DNA of 50,353 nt from Colwellia marinimaniae (GCF_002207865.1 NZ_BDQM01000026.1:1-50353); one strand, 5' to 3'. Shown: positions 36,174-45,399, counted from the stretch's first letter. Numbers and translations: made by a program. Notes: generated by a model not told the origin, from the letters alone.

Positions 36174-38744
36174 TCAAATGTCATTAACGGCTTCAAAAAC
36201 AAATTTTGCATTACGTTTACTTTTATACCAATTTTTTTTACTTTTTCCTTTGCTGGCCGCCCATTGCAAAATATCAGGGTAGCCATTAGATAGATCTACA
36301 CGCTCTTTTGTGTGATGCCACTTGGCTGGAATAAGCATAGCCCAAGGTAAATTCCCCTCCGTTTGATAATACCTATCTTGGCTTTTATCTGAGTCATCTT
36401 GTCCTTGGCCAAACTTTCTTTTAGAAGCCTTTGTTGAGGGAAAATGGCCAGGAAAGTGTACTTCGATCTGCTCGCCAGTATCGAGTACTCTCGAAATGAA
36501 ACTGTTATATGGTGCCGTGCCTAGCGTTTGAGATGATATAGGGTAATTGAAGTTAATGGTTAAGGTATAAAGATTGCCATTAACCTTAGGGCTACCGGAA
36601 AAGGTATTAGACATCTTATATCCTGGAGGCGGTGGTAAGGCATCTGCTATTTTATCTATAATGATAAATAGGGATTGATTGCCGTCTGCTATCGGATTTA
36701 GCTCTGTTGTTACGCCTTTTAACTGCATGCTCACTTGACCAATATTAGTAATGGGCGTGTTAATGAGTAATCGTAAGGAGTTTTCATAAATGGCACCGCG
36801 AGCTACAGGTAGTATTTTAAGAACAATGCGATGAACAAGGCCATTGACCTTATTTTCTTCAACGTTGTAATCAAACACGGCATCGTTAAAATCGTAGTCC
36901 CCTGTTAATGGCCACTCATCTTCAAATGCCATGGTGCCAAATTGGCTGTTTGCCGGAGAATATGAGGTGCTGGTGGTTGATATAGTGGGTGTATCATTAC
37001 TATCCAAGGGTGAGGTTTCATAAAAGTTTACTTCGTTGCCATCACTAAAGCCGTCATTGTCACTATCAGGATTATGGGGGTCGGTATTAAATAAATTAAG
37101 CTCTTCATTATCGGTTAAACCGTCGCCGTCACTATCCGCAAGCGTTGGGTCGGTATTGGTTTCCAGTAGCTCTTGCTGATCGGTTAAGCCATCATGGTCT
37201 GAGTCAATTAAAGAGGGATCTGTTTTAGTAACCATTACCTCCTCATAATCACTGGCACCATCGCCATCGGTATCAACCATGGTAGGATCTGAATTATAAA
37301 TAACTACTTCGTCGAAGTCAGATAAACCATCTTGGTCACTATCCGCCATCAGTGGATTTGATTGATAAATGGTCACTTCTTCTTTATCCGTTAAGCCATC
37401 ACCATCGCTATCACTGAGGTTTGGGTCAGTACCTAAAATATTAATTTCATCCCAATCATTCAAACCATCATTGTCACTATCGATTGCCTCTGAGTCATAA
37501 GCTAGTTGAGTTTGCATTTCGGTGAGTGCCTGCTCTCTTGCTGATGGGCTAGTGTCACGATTCAGGTAATAAAGGTAACTAACACCTTGAGTGCTGCTGG
37601 TGACAATTTTGTTATGTGCACCAATAACTATATAGTCCTGTGCAATAGTGACAGCATGGCCAAAATTATCTTGTTGCTTAGCATCATCCGGCTCAAAGTT
37701 AAATACTTCAGTCCAAACTTCGTTTATATTTTGAAATAGGTAAGTTGAGCCTCTAGCGCTATTTTTATTTTCGGCGCCGATAATTAGGTAATCCCCTGAG
37801 ATAGCAACACTAGAGCCAAAATTATCTCCTTGTGCAGCATCACTTGCTATCAGTTTTGCTTGATTACTCCATAACTGCCCCGTTCTTTTATAAACATAGA
37901 CAGCGCCACTTTTTTTATTCTTTTTAATTAAAGGGTCATTTTCTGATTTTGCCCCTAAAACAGCATGATTGTTCGAAATTGCTACGCTGGTGGCAAAACT
38001 GGCGCTTTTAGTGATATCGCCACCTTTTAAACTAGCCTGGAGACTCCAAATACCGTCTTCTCGTCGGTAAATATAGGCACTACCTTCATGGGTACGACCA
38101 TGATCATCATCCCCTATGATGAGGTATTCACCGGATAAACTCAGTGCCGAGCCAAAATGAGCACTTTTAAATGATGAAACGGGCGTGAACACGATATCTT
38201 CAACCCAGCCGGAATCCGTACTTTTAAAAATATAAACAGTACCCTCATGGCTCGCGGAAGCACCGGGTGAACCAATCGCTATATAGCTTTGTGAGATACT
38301 CAGTGTGCTGGCGAACTTATCATTAGCGGCTGAATTTGGACTGATTAATTCAGCTTCTAGTAGCCATGAGTCACCTTGGCGTTGATAAATATAGGCAATA
38401 CCCTTGGTACCATTTTGTTTTTTTTCTGCGCCGATAACTAGCTGTTCCCCAGAGAGTGCAACAGTTTTACCAAACTGTTGCACTACTAAGCTGTCAGTAT
38501 TAGGGCTAAGGCAACTTAATAGGCTCCAGCTTTCACCTGAACGTTGATAGAGGCAAGCTTGCCCTATATCGTCACTTGCGCCAGGAGCACCTATAACGGC
38601 AATATCACCAAAAATAGCGACGGATGAACCAAGTTTTTTATACTCCGCTGGGGTTAAATCTATAGTTATAGCCTGCAGTACCGGGTCAGCATTGGCCGCA
38701 AATATGGATAAGCAAGTTAGTATGCTAAGGAACACTATTTTCAT
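36174..38744 (-). CDS. FG-GAP propeller / TSP3 repeat / LruC-domain secreted protein
   Basis: An 856-residue exported protein. The signal peptide is at about 1-19. Seven FG-GAP-like blades (LGSSVAIFGDIAVIGAPG, FGSALSLSGEYLIIGDD and similar, residues about 35-400) should fold as an integrin-type seven-bladed propeller. Seven strictly 23-residue repeats follow (422-582) of the thrombospondin type-3/calcium-binding kind, such as DSDGDGLTDKEE. The C-terminal LruC domain is marked by AFEDEWPLTGDYDFNDAVFDYN (about 600 onward). LruC and TSP3 domains occur in cell-surface and matrix proteins. It lies 5 bases after a lipoprotein gene, so the two are co-transcribed. Calcium-dependent stiffness and a surface or adhesive role are inferred; no catalytic motif is seen. 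Confidence 0.87.
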   Translation of the reverse strand: MKIVFLSILTCLSIFAANADPVLQAITIDLTPAEYKKLGSSVAIFGDIAVIGAPGASDDIGQACLYQRSGESWSLLSCLSPNTDSLVVQQFGKTVALSGEQLVIGAEKKQNGTKGIAYIYQRQGDSWLLEAELISPNSAANDKFASTLSISQSYIAIGSPGASASHEGTVYIFKSTDSGWVEDIVFTPVSSFKSAHFGSALSLSGEYLIIGDDDHGRTHEGSAYIYRREDGIWSLQASLKGGDITKSASFATSVAISNNHAVLGAKSENDPLIKKNKKSGAVYVYKRTGQLWSNQAKLIASDAAQGDNFGSSVAISGDYLIIGAENKNSARGSTYLFQNINEVWTEVFNFEPDDAKQQDNFGHAVTIAQDYIVIGAHNKIVTSSTQGVSYLYYLNRDTSPSAREQALTEMQTQLAYDSEAIDSDNDGLNDWDEINILGTDPNLSDSDGDGLTDKEEVTIYQSNPLMADSDQDGLSDFDEVVIYNSDPTMVDTDGDGASDYEEVMVTKTDPSLIDSDHDGLTDQQELLETNTDPTLADSDGDGLTDNEELNLFNTDPHNPDSDNDGFSDGNEVNFYETSPLDSNDTPTISTTSTSYSPANSQFGTMAFEDEWPLTGDYDFNDAVFDYNVEENKVNGLVHRIVLKILPVARGAIYENSLRLLINTPITNIGQVSMQLKGVTTELNPIADGNQSLFIIIDKIADALPPPPGYKMSNTFSGSPKVNGNLYTLTINFNYPISSQTLGTAPYNSFISRVLDTGEQIEVHFPGHFPSTKASKRKFGQGQDDSDKSQDRYYQTEGNLPWAMLIPAKWHHTKERVDLSNGYPDILQWAASKGKSKKNWYKSKRNAKFVFEAVNDI
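36999..37481 (-). repeat. Seven 69-base coding repeats (TSP3-type calcium-binding units)
   Basis: Each 23-residue unit starts with a D-x-D-x-D-G-x-x-D calcium-binding loop and ends in a short Asp/Asn-Pro turn. The period is exact for all seven units. Confidence 0.9.
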
Positions 38745-38749
38745 CTTAA

Positions 38750-39235
38750 TTACTCCTGAAAAGTATGAGTAAGTAGGTCATGGTTATTGATTTTAACCGT
38801 CACTAAGGTTGAAAAGTCATCATTTCTAACCACAATTAAAGCGTTTATTGCTGTGGCCACGGTCAACATGCTTTTATAGCTATTTGATTGATTGATTGTG
38901 CCTTGCTCTAGTAAATTTACTGGGGTAAGTGCACTGGTATCTATGGTTGAATAAATTGAAATTTTTTCTTGGAACTGCATGGTTGAAAAATGCAAATCAA
39001 TACTTACCATTCTTTGGCTGGCGAAGGCAAAGTTGCCTGCTATGGTGATACTACTAAGTGAATTTGTTGCTTCTTGCTCTATTTTATTTTGCTCTGCTAT
39101 GTTGTTTTGCATAGTGTTTTCTGGTGGGGCAGCTTGGATTTTTGCAACTTCTTGCTCTTCTTCATCACCGCAGGCATAAAGTAGCGGAACTAAAATAAGA
39201 AGAAACAATACCCATTTATATTGAGATAAAGTCAT
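38750..39235 (-). CDS. Predicted lipoprotein, partner of LruC protein
   Basis: A 161-residue protein with a lipoprotein signal: hydrophobic WVLFLLILVPLLYAC with the lipobox cysteine C22, followed by GDEEEQ, whose residue after the cysteine is Gly, favouring outer-membrane sorting. The rest (Q/E/N-rich linker to about 55, then a beta-rich domain) is not recognised. It has a good AAGGAG ribosome-binding site and ends 5 bases before the LruC/TSP3 gene, so the pair forms an operon. It may anchor or assist the secreted partner; this is inferred from position only. Confidence 0.75.
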   Translation of the reverse strand: MTLSQYKWVLFLLILVPLLYACGDEEEQEVAKIQAAPPENTMQNNIAEQNKIEQEATNSLSSITIAGNFAFASQRMVSIDLHFSTMQFQEKISIYSTIDTSALTPVNLLEQGTINQSNSYKSMLTVATAINALIVVRNDDFSTLVTVKINNHDLLTHTFQE

Positions 39236-39737
39236 ATTTACTCCTTAAATAAAACTTAGTTTATTATCGTGATAAAGGTTTAAGTTAATAGAATAACTGT
39301 AACTTTAACTAACAGAGCAAAGCGCATGCCACAAAATAAAAATAATATTTTTTACTTTAATAACAGAGTATTAGCTTGTTGTGGCTAATATATTAATATT
39401 TTATGAGCACGGCATATTGTCGGTTTTTCAATATGGTTTGCATTTTACGATTGATATTTATCCATGCCAGTTAATAACGAAGCTAGCTTATATTTACTTC
39501 ACTCCAATAATATTCAGTAATTCGAATTAATCACTCAGAGTAATCTATTGTCCTTTTTTTAGTGATGACTATAACTATTGTTTATTCTGATTATTTCCAT
39601 TATAAATAATTCGCATCTGGATAAAAAACGAGCGATATTCTATTGTCAATGCAACTGGTCCAACGTCCGATCAGTTTAAATGATAATAATAAAAACATGA
39701 TGAAATAAAAAAAATTATAAAAAAATATGGGGATAAT
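39236..39737. other. Divergent promoter region, lipoprotein gene and lipase gene
   Basis: An AT-rich 502-base gap between divergent genes. No RNA gene, terminator or clear operator was recognised. Ribosome-binding sites are AAGGAG on the left and GGGGATAAT on the right. Confidence 0.6.
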
Positions 39738-40790
39738 ATGAATATAATCAAGATCTCAGCTGCTTTTGTAGCTCTCTGTTTCGCGCTCTACTCAACAGCC
39801 GCATACAGCAAAGAATATAAAATAGTGCTTATCCATGGCTTGCAACCACAACAATTAATATCCGACGGTAATGTCAGTGAAAGTGGCCAAAACTATTGGC
39901 AAGGTTATTGGGCCGATTTAAGTGATGCCCGTATTGACTGGCCTTCATATGAGCGAATAGAAGAAAAAATCGCTACTGATTATCTTTGGCCAAAGTTAAA
40001 AAGTTTTTCTGAAAGTAACTTTTGCTCACCTGGCTGTATCTTTGTCACGCACTCTGCCGGTGATTTAGTGGCTCGCTATATTATTGATAACCAAGCGACT
40101 TGGTTAGAAAATGCTGGCTTAGCACCACTTAATATCGTTGCTACTTTTGATATTGCCGGTGCTGGCGGTGGCAGTGAACTTGCCGATTTAGCGGTCAGTG
40201 TTGCTCAAGCTACCGAAAGCTGGACCTTTATTATAGAGGCTGCTTTAGAAGCCTGGCTGGGTGGTCAACTTAGTGATGAAATGGGGGTACTCCATGACCT
40301 AAAAGTCAATAATGCTAGACATTTGTCACCATTACCCGATGCAAGAATACCTCGTTTACGCTTTGTTGGTGATGCAAGTGAATACTTAGGTGTTACCAGC
40401 CTATTCATTCAAGGTCATGATGACGGTGTTGTTGGCAGCCATTCCTCATGTGGTGGTAATCGCCAAGGACATTTTGGTAGTTGTAGTACACAAGTAGCCT
40501 TTAACGGTAAAATATCAAATCAAAGCAATGCTGTTTCAGGCTTTATGCCGTATCATTATCCTATGCTTATGGGAGAAGATTATAGCCATGGTTCACTACT
40601 TGAGCCAAAGCAGCAAGGTAAAGTTACACCAGCAAGTAACCAGCAAAATATGTTATCGGGTGAGGCTATTCATTTTGATACCTACACTCAAACCAGTGGC
40701 TGGTGGCTTTGGAAAAGCAATTATCTTTATGTGCAAAATTCCAAAAATGACAGCATGTCAACGCTGATTTATGACGCGATCCCTAACTAA
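39738..40790 (+). CDS. Secreted alpha/beta-hydrolase (lipase-like)
   Basis: A 350-residue secreted hydrolase. The signal peptide ends near residue 24 (STAAYSKEYK). The oxyanion strand is VLIHGLQ. The nucleophile elbow reads THSAGD with S106, a variant of the usual G-x-S-x-G with Thr in the first position. A candidate acid lies in QGHDDGVVG and a candidate histidine in MGEDYSHGSLL. Paired cysteines (FCSPGC; CGGNRQGHFGSC) suggest disulfides outside the cytoplasm. The fold resembles bacterial triacylglycerol lipases, but substrate is unproven. A co-directional gene for a membrane-anchored protein begins 77 bases downstream. Confidence 0.8.
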   Translation: MNIIKISAAFVALCFALYSTAAYSKEYKIVLIHGLQPQQLISDGNVSESGQNYWQGYWADLSDARIDWPSYERIEEKIATDYLWPKLKSFSESNFCSPGCIFVTHSAGDLVARYIIDNQATWLENAGLAPLNIVATFDIAGAGGGSELADLAVSVAQATESWTFIIEAALEAWLGGQLSDEMGVLHDLKVNNARHLSPLPDARIPRLRFVGDASEYLGVTSLFIQGHDDGVVGSHSSCGGNRQGHFGSCSTQVAFNGKISNQSNAVSGFMPYHYPMLMGEDYSHGSLLEPKQQGKVTPASNQQNMLSGEAIHFDTYTQTSGWWLWKSNYLYVQNSKNDSMSTLIYDAIPN

Positions 40791-40867
40791 AAAATATGCA
40801 TAGCTGTTCATCGTTGCTACTAATATTAGCAAAGGTTAACAGCTGATAAATCAGGAAAAAATGAGTT

Positions 40868-41920
40868 ATGAAAAATACCCAGTTCTTAAAGCGAATGGTG
40901 GTGATGAGTATTGTTGTTGTCACTGTTTGGCTTTTTTGGCCATCAATGCCACAACAACAAATAATGGTGAATGACGCTCTGATGAAAAGGCTGCCAATAG
41001 AAGCCATCAATCTGCCAGCTGCAGCCGTTCAGAAAAAAACTACGCTTGCGCTAACGCCAGAAAAAATAACCTTAAGTGATTCGGCAACATTAGTCGCTAA
41101 AGTGTATGCCGCGACATTGAAATTTCCAATATACTCACAACCGCTGACCGATAAAGATTTTGACCGTTTGCAACCAAACCATTTCAATCCACAATCGATT
41201 CCTGTTGATGATGCTGGCAGTCAAGTCACTGCTGCCTTATCACAATATCGTTACACCTATCCTGAACCGGTGTTCGCGACCCTTACCGGCGTAAATATCG
41301 ATAATGCCGAGCTTCAGCTCGTTGACATAGCTACTGGCAAGGTGTTGTTAACCAGTAAGTTTGAACAGGATGAAGATAACTGGTATGCACAATTTGAAGG
41401 TAGGCGAAACTTGCCAAGGCAACTGCAAGTTACCATAACAGCATTGATTAATGGTAAGTATATTACTATTGCTCTGGCACTCAAGTATGTTGATTCAATC
41501 GCCACACTCGAAGGGTTCAATGCACCATTTCATCAAGATGCAGATATGGTGCTGTCAGCCAACTTAACCACAAGAGAGCAAGGTCTTTATAGAATACGCG
41601 CAAACTTATTTGATGCCAACAATCAACCTATCGCCCACTTAGTTGCTAAAGAAAAGCTTAGTAAAGGCAGTAGTCATATAAACCTAAAAGTTCATCAATC
41701 AGTGTTAAAAGGCAAACAAGCGCCATTCTATTTAGCTACTTTCTCAATCGAGTTAATGTCGCCAGCAGCCGGTAAACCGACAAAATATGGCAACAGCGCG
41801 ATTAAGAAATATGAAATTAAAGATTTTGCCATATCTAGCTTAAGTGATATTCCTTATCAACCTTCTGCTCAGGAACAACAACGATTGCAGCTATTGCAGA
41901 ATATGGCGGCGGGGAGGTAA
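40868..41920 (+). CDS. Membrane-anchored protein of unknown function, lipase neighbour
   Basis: A 350-residue protein I cannot assign to a family. A single N-terminal helix (about 8-25, MVVMSIVVVTVWLFW) would hold it in the inner membrane with the remainder in the periplasm. The body is rich in beta-strand-like alternation (for example VTITALINGKYITIALAL) and suggests immunoglobulin-like sandwiches at about 130-210 and 220-330. It follows the lipase-like gene by 77 bases with AGGA upstream, and a hairpin follows. By position it resembles lipase-specific foldases, but their known sequence motifs were not found, so any chaperone role is a hypothesis. Confidence 0.7.
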   Translation: MKNTQFLKRMVVMSIVVVTVWLFWPSMPQQQIMVNDALMKRLPIEAINLPAAAVQKKTTLALTPEKITLSDSATLVAKVYAATLKFPIYSQPLTDKDFDRLQPNHFNPQSIPVDDAGSQVTAALSQYRYTYPEPVFATLTGVNIDNAELQLVDIATGKVLLTSKFEQDEDNWYAQFEGRRNLPRQLQVTITALINGKYITIALALKYVDSIATLEGFNAPFHQDADMVLSANLTTREQGLYRIRANLFDANNQPIAHLVAKEKLSKGSSHINLKVHQSVLKGKQAPFYLATFSIELMSPAAGKPTKYGNSAIKKYEIKDFAISSLSDIPYQPSAQEQQRLQLLQNMAAGR

Positions 41921-41947
41921 ATAAATGAAATTTGGTGATATTAATGA

Positions 41948-41982
41948 AAACTAAGTTTGCTCAATTTACTCAAACTTAGTTT
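41948..41982. terminator. Hairpin after lipase operon
   Basis: A perfect 12-bp stem AAACTAAGTTTG / CAAACTTAGTTT with an 11-base loop lies 28 bases after the stop, between convergent genes. It lacks a long T-run on the plus strand, so termination is probable but not certain. Confidence 0.6.
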
Positions 41983-42100
41983 GCCATATATTTAAAGGGG
42001 GCTAAGGCAGCCAAACATTGCTGTTTTAGTCAATACAGCTTGCTCGGCAAGGCTCAAGTCACTTGCATTATCATGGTAACAATGATCTTTACATGAGCTA

Positions 42101-44425
42101 CTAATATTGATGAAAAGCGTAACCACCGGTTAAATGCCCAACTTGTTCAAAGCCCAGACGCCCTAATGCTTGCGCGGCCAAATGAGAGCGACTACCACTG
42201 CGACAAATCAGTACCAATGGTACTTGTTTATCATCTTGGTGCTCTTGCACAAACTGCACTAGTCGAGTTAAAGGCACGTTGTAGGTGAACTTTTCATCGT
42301 GCTGTAGTGCGTATTCATGTGCCTCTCTGATATCAATTAATTTAATCGTGCTCGATTTTTTCATTGCCTCAGTTAAGCTGGCACTGTCATATTCACGCAC
42401 AGAAACTTTATCGCCAGCACCGATTAAAGCGCCACACATAATTACACTGCCAGATTCATCAATAATACCTTTGTCCATAGTGTACTTTTGTATTGAAAAA
42501 AAATTGGAATTGATTTCATCGTTGATCACTTTATGGAGTAGTGAATTACGTGATATTTCAGCGCCAATGCTGGTGGTAAACTCGTTGTTATAATCATGAC
42601 TAGGACAAATAAGACTCTCTGTACCGATAAGGGTATTTAACAATTGTAAACTGGTAAACATAGCCGGCGCACTACTCGTGTCGAAGTTTGTGCGGCCAAG
42701 GCTGTTCATTAAAATTAAGTCACCGCAAAAGGCATAGAGCACAACTAATTTATCGCTTGAATCAGTGACGGGCTCGCATAGTAATAAGCTAATACTGTCC
42801 TCGGTATGCCCAGGTGTGGCAACTTTAAGCAACCACTTATCGCCCAGCGTTAGGTACTGGTATTCATTACCATTAATGTTTGTTGTTGGTGTATTGTCTG
42901 GCCAGCCTAGTGCATCAGTTTTCTGCTCAGCTAAGCACGTTTTGGCGATACTGGCACGACAAGAGACATGATCGGCATGGCCATGGCTATCAATAACTGC
43001 GACTAACTTAAGGCCATGACATGTCAGCATGGTTTGCAAGCGTTCGGCTACTTCCGGTAAGGGATCGATAACGAATGCCGACTTGGTTTTGTGATCGACA
43101 TATAGCCAACTACAGCTACCACCTACTTTAAATTGTACTAAACCCTCTAATGCCTTGTTATCGGTTATTACCTTGCTATCCATGGCATTGGTGTCAATAG
43201 TCAGACAACTTTGTTGCAATGCTTGCGCTGCAGAGACAATTCGCTCACAGGTCTGGTCAACTAGCTCTTGCGTCATGGCGGGTCCAAACGACATTCTAAT
43301 TGCCGACTCACTTTGCCAGGAGGGTAGCCCCATTGCATCTAAGACAAAACTGCGCGTTACTTTAGAACTACAAGCTGATCCTGAACTTACTCGGACATTG
43401 GCTGCGTCGAATAAATCCATCATTTCTTTCGAGCTAAAGCCAGGGATAGCGAAATTAATGGTGGTTGGCACTGAGTTTTCAAAACTATGATTAAAAACGA
43501 TATTAGGGAATGCTTGAATCAATGTTGCCACTATCTGTTGATGGAATAAGTGCAGCGATTTCACTGGCGTAAAGCTATGTTCACTTTCTCCCATGAGCAT
43601 ATCAAATATAACGCTTAAGGCCGCTAACCCAGGTAAATTTTCCGTGCCCGAGCGTAAGCCGCCTTCTTGGCCACCACCAGCAATAACGGGCGTGAATGGC
43701 GCGTTGTCTTTAATATAGATAAAACCTATGCCTTTAGGGGCATATAGTTTGTGGCCACTAAAGGGCGCATAATCAATACTTGTTTGCGCTAAGTTCAAGT
43801 CTTGTTTACCTAAAGCTTGCACACAATCTACCATCCAAGCAATATTGGCATTATTGGCACGTATGGTTTTGTCTAATAGATTAAGGTCTTGATAGACACC
43901 AGTTTCGTTGTTAACGGCCATGGTACAAATCATCAGGGCGTTAGGGACTTGCTTGGCGATAAAATCCATATCAAGGCGACCCATTTTATCTACCGGGATT
44001 GCTGTTACTTCGGCGTTAATATCAAGAATTTCATTCCAATGCTTGAGTGACTCTGGCACCGCTTTATGCTCGGTGGCACCGTATAAAAGACAATATTTTT
44101 TACTTTTTATAGCGGTGATATCCAGGGTCTTTTTGGCCGCAATCAAGGCTGATAAAATTGCTGTTTGAATGCCTTCGGTAGCGCCACTGGTAAATATAAT
44201 TTCACCTTCGCCAGCACCAACAATCTGTTTAGCTTGTTGCCTTGTTTTGGCCATTATCTGCTGCGCTTGCAGGCCGGTAATATGACTACTACTTGGATTG
44301 CCAAAAAAAGTTTCCATGGTGGCTAAAGCTGCCGCCGCTGCTTGCGGTAAAACTTGCGTGGTCGCATTGGCATCAAGATAAATTAAGCTCAGTGGTTGTT
44401 TTACATCGGTAGGTAAATTAGTCAT
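42101..44425 (-). CDS. Cysteine desulfurase - persulfide dioxygenase - rhodanese fusion
   Basis: A 774-residue protein with three enzymes in line. Residues 1-415 are a NifS/IscS-type cysteine desulfurase: YLDANATT start, SGATEG, PLP lysine K226 in SGHKLYAPKG and persulfide cysteine C352 in SSGSACSS. Residues about 430-690 are an ETHE1-like metallo-beta-lactamase-fold persulfide dioxygenase: GGSCSWLYVD, H481-x-H483-x-D485-H486, TPGHTEDS, FCGDLILMNSLGRTNF and CPSHDY. Residues about 690-774 are a rhodanese with C741 in CRSGSRS. Inferred flow: sulfur taken from cysteine as a persulfide, oxidised to sulfite, and exchanged with thiosulfate by the rhodanese. The ATG at 44425 has AGAG upstream; a GTG at 44458 is less likely. 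A consensus FNR box lies about 150 bases upstream. Dioxygenase-rhodanese fusions are known; with a desulfurase too, it is unusual. Confidence 0.92.
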   Translation of the reverse strand: MTNLPTDVKQPLSLIYLDANATTQVLPQAAAAALATMETFFGNPSSSHITGLQAQQIMAKTRQQAKQIVGAGEGEIIFTSGATEGIQTAILSALIAAKKTLDITAIKSKKYCLLYGATEHKAVPESLKHWNEILDINAEVTAIPVDKMGRLDMDFIAKQVPNALMICTMAVNNETGVYQDLNLLDKTIRANNANIAWMVDCVQALGKQDLNLAQTSIDYAPFSGHKLYAPKGIGFIYIKDNAPFTPVIAGGGQEGGLRSGTENLPGLAALSVIFDMLMGESEHSFTPVKSLHLFHQQIVATLIQAFPNIVFNHSFENSVPTTINFAIPGFSSKEMMDLFDAANVRVSSGSACSSKVTRSFVLDAMGLPSWQSESAIRMSFGPAMTQELVDQTCERIVSAAQALQQSCLTIDTNAMDSKVITDNKALEGLVQFKVGGSCSWLYVDHKTKSAFVIDPLPEVAERLQTMLTCHGLKLVAVIDSHGHADHVSCRASIAKTCLAEQKTDALGWPDNTPTTNINGNEYQYLTLGDKWLLKVATPGHTEDSISLLLCEPVTDSSDKLVVLYAFCGDLILMNSLGRTNFDTSSAPAMFTSLQLLNTLIGTESLICPSHDYNNEFTTSIGAEISRNSLLHKVINDEINSNFFSIQKYTMDKGIIDESGSVIMCGALIGAGDKVSVREYDSASLTEAMKKSSTIKLIDIREAHEYALQHDEKFTYNVPLTRLVQFVQEHQDDKQVPLVLICRSGSRSHLAAQALGRLGFEQVGHLTGGYAFHQY

Positions 44426-44832
44426 AAAATTCTCTGGAGTTATGCAGTTAGCTGTCACTGCTTACTAGTCGACTTAACAGTGGCGTTGATAGAGAAATTA
44501 TTTCACGTATTGCTTGGTATATTTTTGCTTACTGAGCCTTAATAGAGTGATAGTTTGGTGTTCTATTTTGATTTATATCAATAAACCGGAAAATTATTCC
44601 TGAAGACCTTGAATTGAAGAATAGTCAGTCTAACTACCGGCTTTTTTAGGAAATTGAATTCCCAAAGCGAATTATGTTATAGCTACTTTAGCCGTAACAA
44701 ATTTATAAACAATTTAGCGTGTTTATTATGTGGGTAAATGATAAAAACAGTCATGTAATGGCTATAACATTTGTTCGTTTTTTAGTGACCTAGTAACGGG
44801 CTTTTATAAAATTTCAATACTATGGAGAAAAT
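44426..44832. other. Divergent region between sulfur-fusion gene and SYLF gene
   Basis: About 400 AT-rich bases hold a consensus FNR box (44568-44581) and ribosome-binding sites at both ends. No gene or RNA was recognised. Confidence 0.6.
44568..44581. promoter_or_regulatory. FNR-type anaerobic regulator box
   Basis: TTGATTTATATCAA matches the FNR consensus TTGAT-N4-ATCAA at all ten defined positions. It is centred about 150 bases before the fusion gene's ATG and about 258 before the SYLF gene's ATG. The site would let the oxygen-sensing regulator (FNR, EtrA in Shewanella) act on one or both genes; which, and whether up or down, cannot be read from the sequence. Confidence 0.65.
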
Positions 44833-45399
44833 ATGAAAAAATTACTTTTATCGTTAATCACTGTGTTCGTTTTAGTGGCGGGCTTTACTGTGCAAGCAGA
44901 TGACTACAGTCAAACTATTGATAATTTCAAATCATCACCAGCGACTAAAGACTTTTTTAACCAGGCTTATGGCTATGCGGTTTATCCCACTATAGCGAAG
45001 GCTGGGGTAGGAATTGGTGCTGCTCATGGCAAGGGTCTGGTTTATTTGCATAATAAAAAGGTCGGGAAAAGTAGCATGACGCAACTATCCATTGGTTTTC
45101 AATTAGGTGGTCAGGTATATAGTCAAATAATTTTCTTCCAAGATAAACGTTCATTTGATGAGTTTACTTCCGGAAATTTTGAATTTTCTGCCAGTGCTTC
45201 AGCGGTCGCCTTAACAGCGGCAGTTCAAGCGCAAGTAGGCTCTTCAGGGATAAGCTCAAGCAAAGGTGCTGATTCGAGTTCAACTAAACAAAACAAAGCT
45301 AGCTATCACAAAGGCATGGCGGTGATGACTTTAACAAAAGGCGGTTTGATGTATGAAGCGGTATTAGCAGGGCAAAAATATAGTTATATAGCGCTGTAA
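44833..45399 (+). CDS. SYLF (YSC84-like) domain lipid-binding protein
   Basis: A 188-residue exported protein. The signal peptide (about 1-22) ends FTVQADD. The SYLF domain shows the family blocks GYAVYPTIAKAGVGIGAAHG, SIGFQLGGQVYSQIIFF, FTSGNFEFSASASAVAL and KGGLMYEAVLAGQKY. SYLF domains bind phosphoinositides in eukaryotes; bacterial members are periplasmic or lipid-associated with no settled role. A terminator follows some 210 bases downstream. Confidence 0.88.
   Translation: MKKLLLSLITVFVLVAGFTVQADDYSQTIDNFKSSPATKDFFNQAYGYAVYPTIAKAGVGIGAAHGKGLVYLHNKKVGKSSMTQLSIGFQLGGQVYSQIIFFQDKRSFDEFTSGNFEFSASASAVALTAAVQAQVGSSGISSSKGADSSSTKQNKASYHKGMAVMTLTKGGLMYEAVLAGQKYSYIAL

Noticed and set aside
26031..38744. 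Protease cluster read as a defence, toxin or bacteriocin-processing system
   Set aside because: No precursor peptide, modifying enzyme, dedicated transporter or nucleic-acid-acting domain is present. Degradative secretion explains the genes better.
40868..41920. Lipase-specific foldase
   Set aside because: Layout fits, but the known foldase sequence motif was not found and predicted secondary structure looks beta-rich, not helical.
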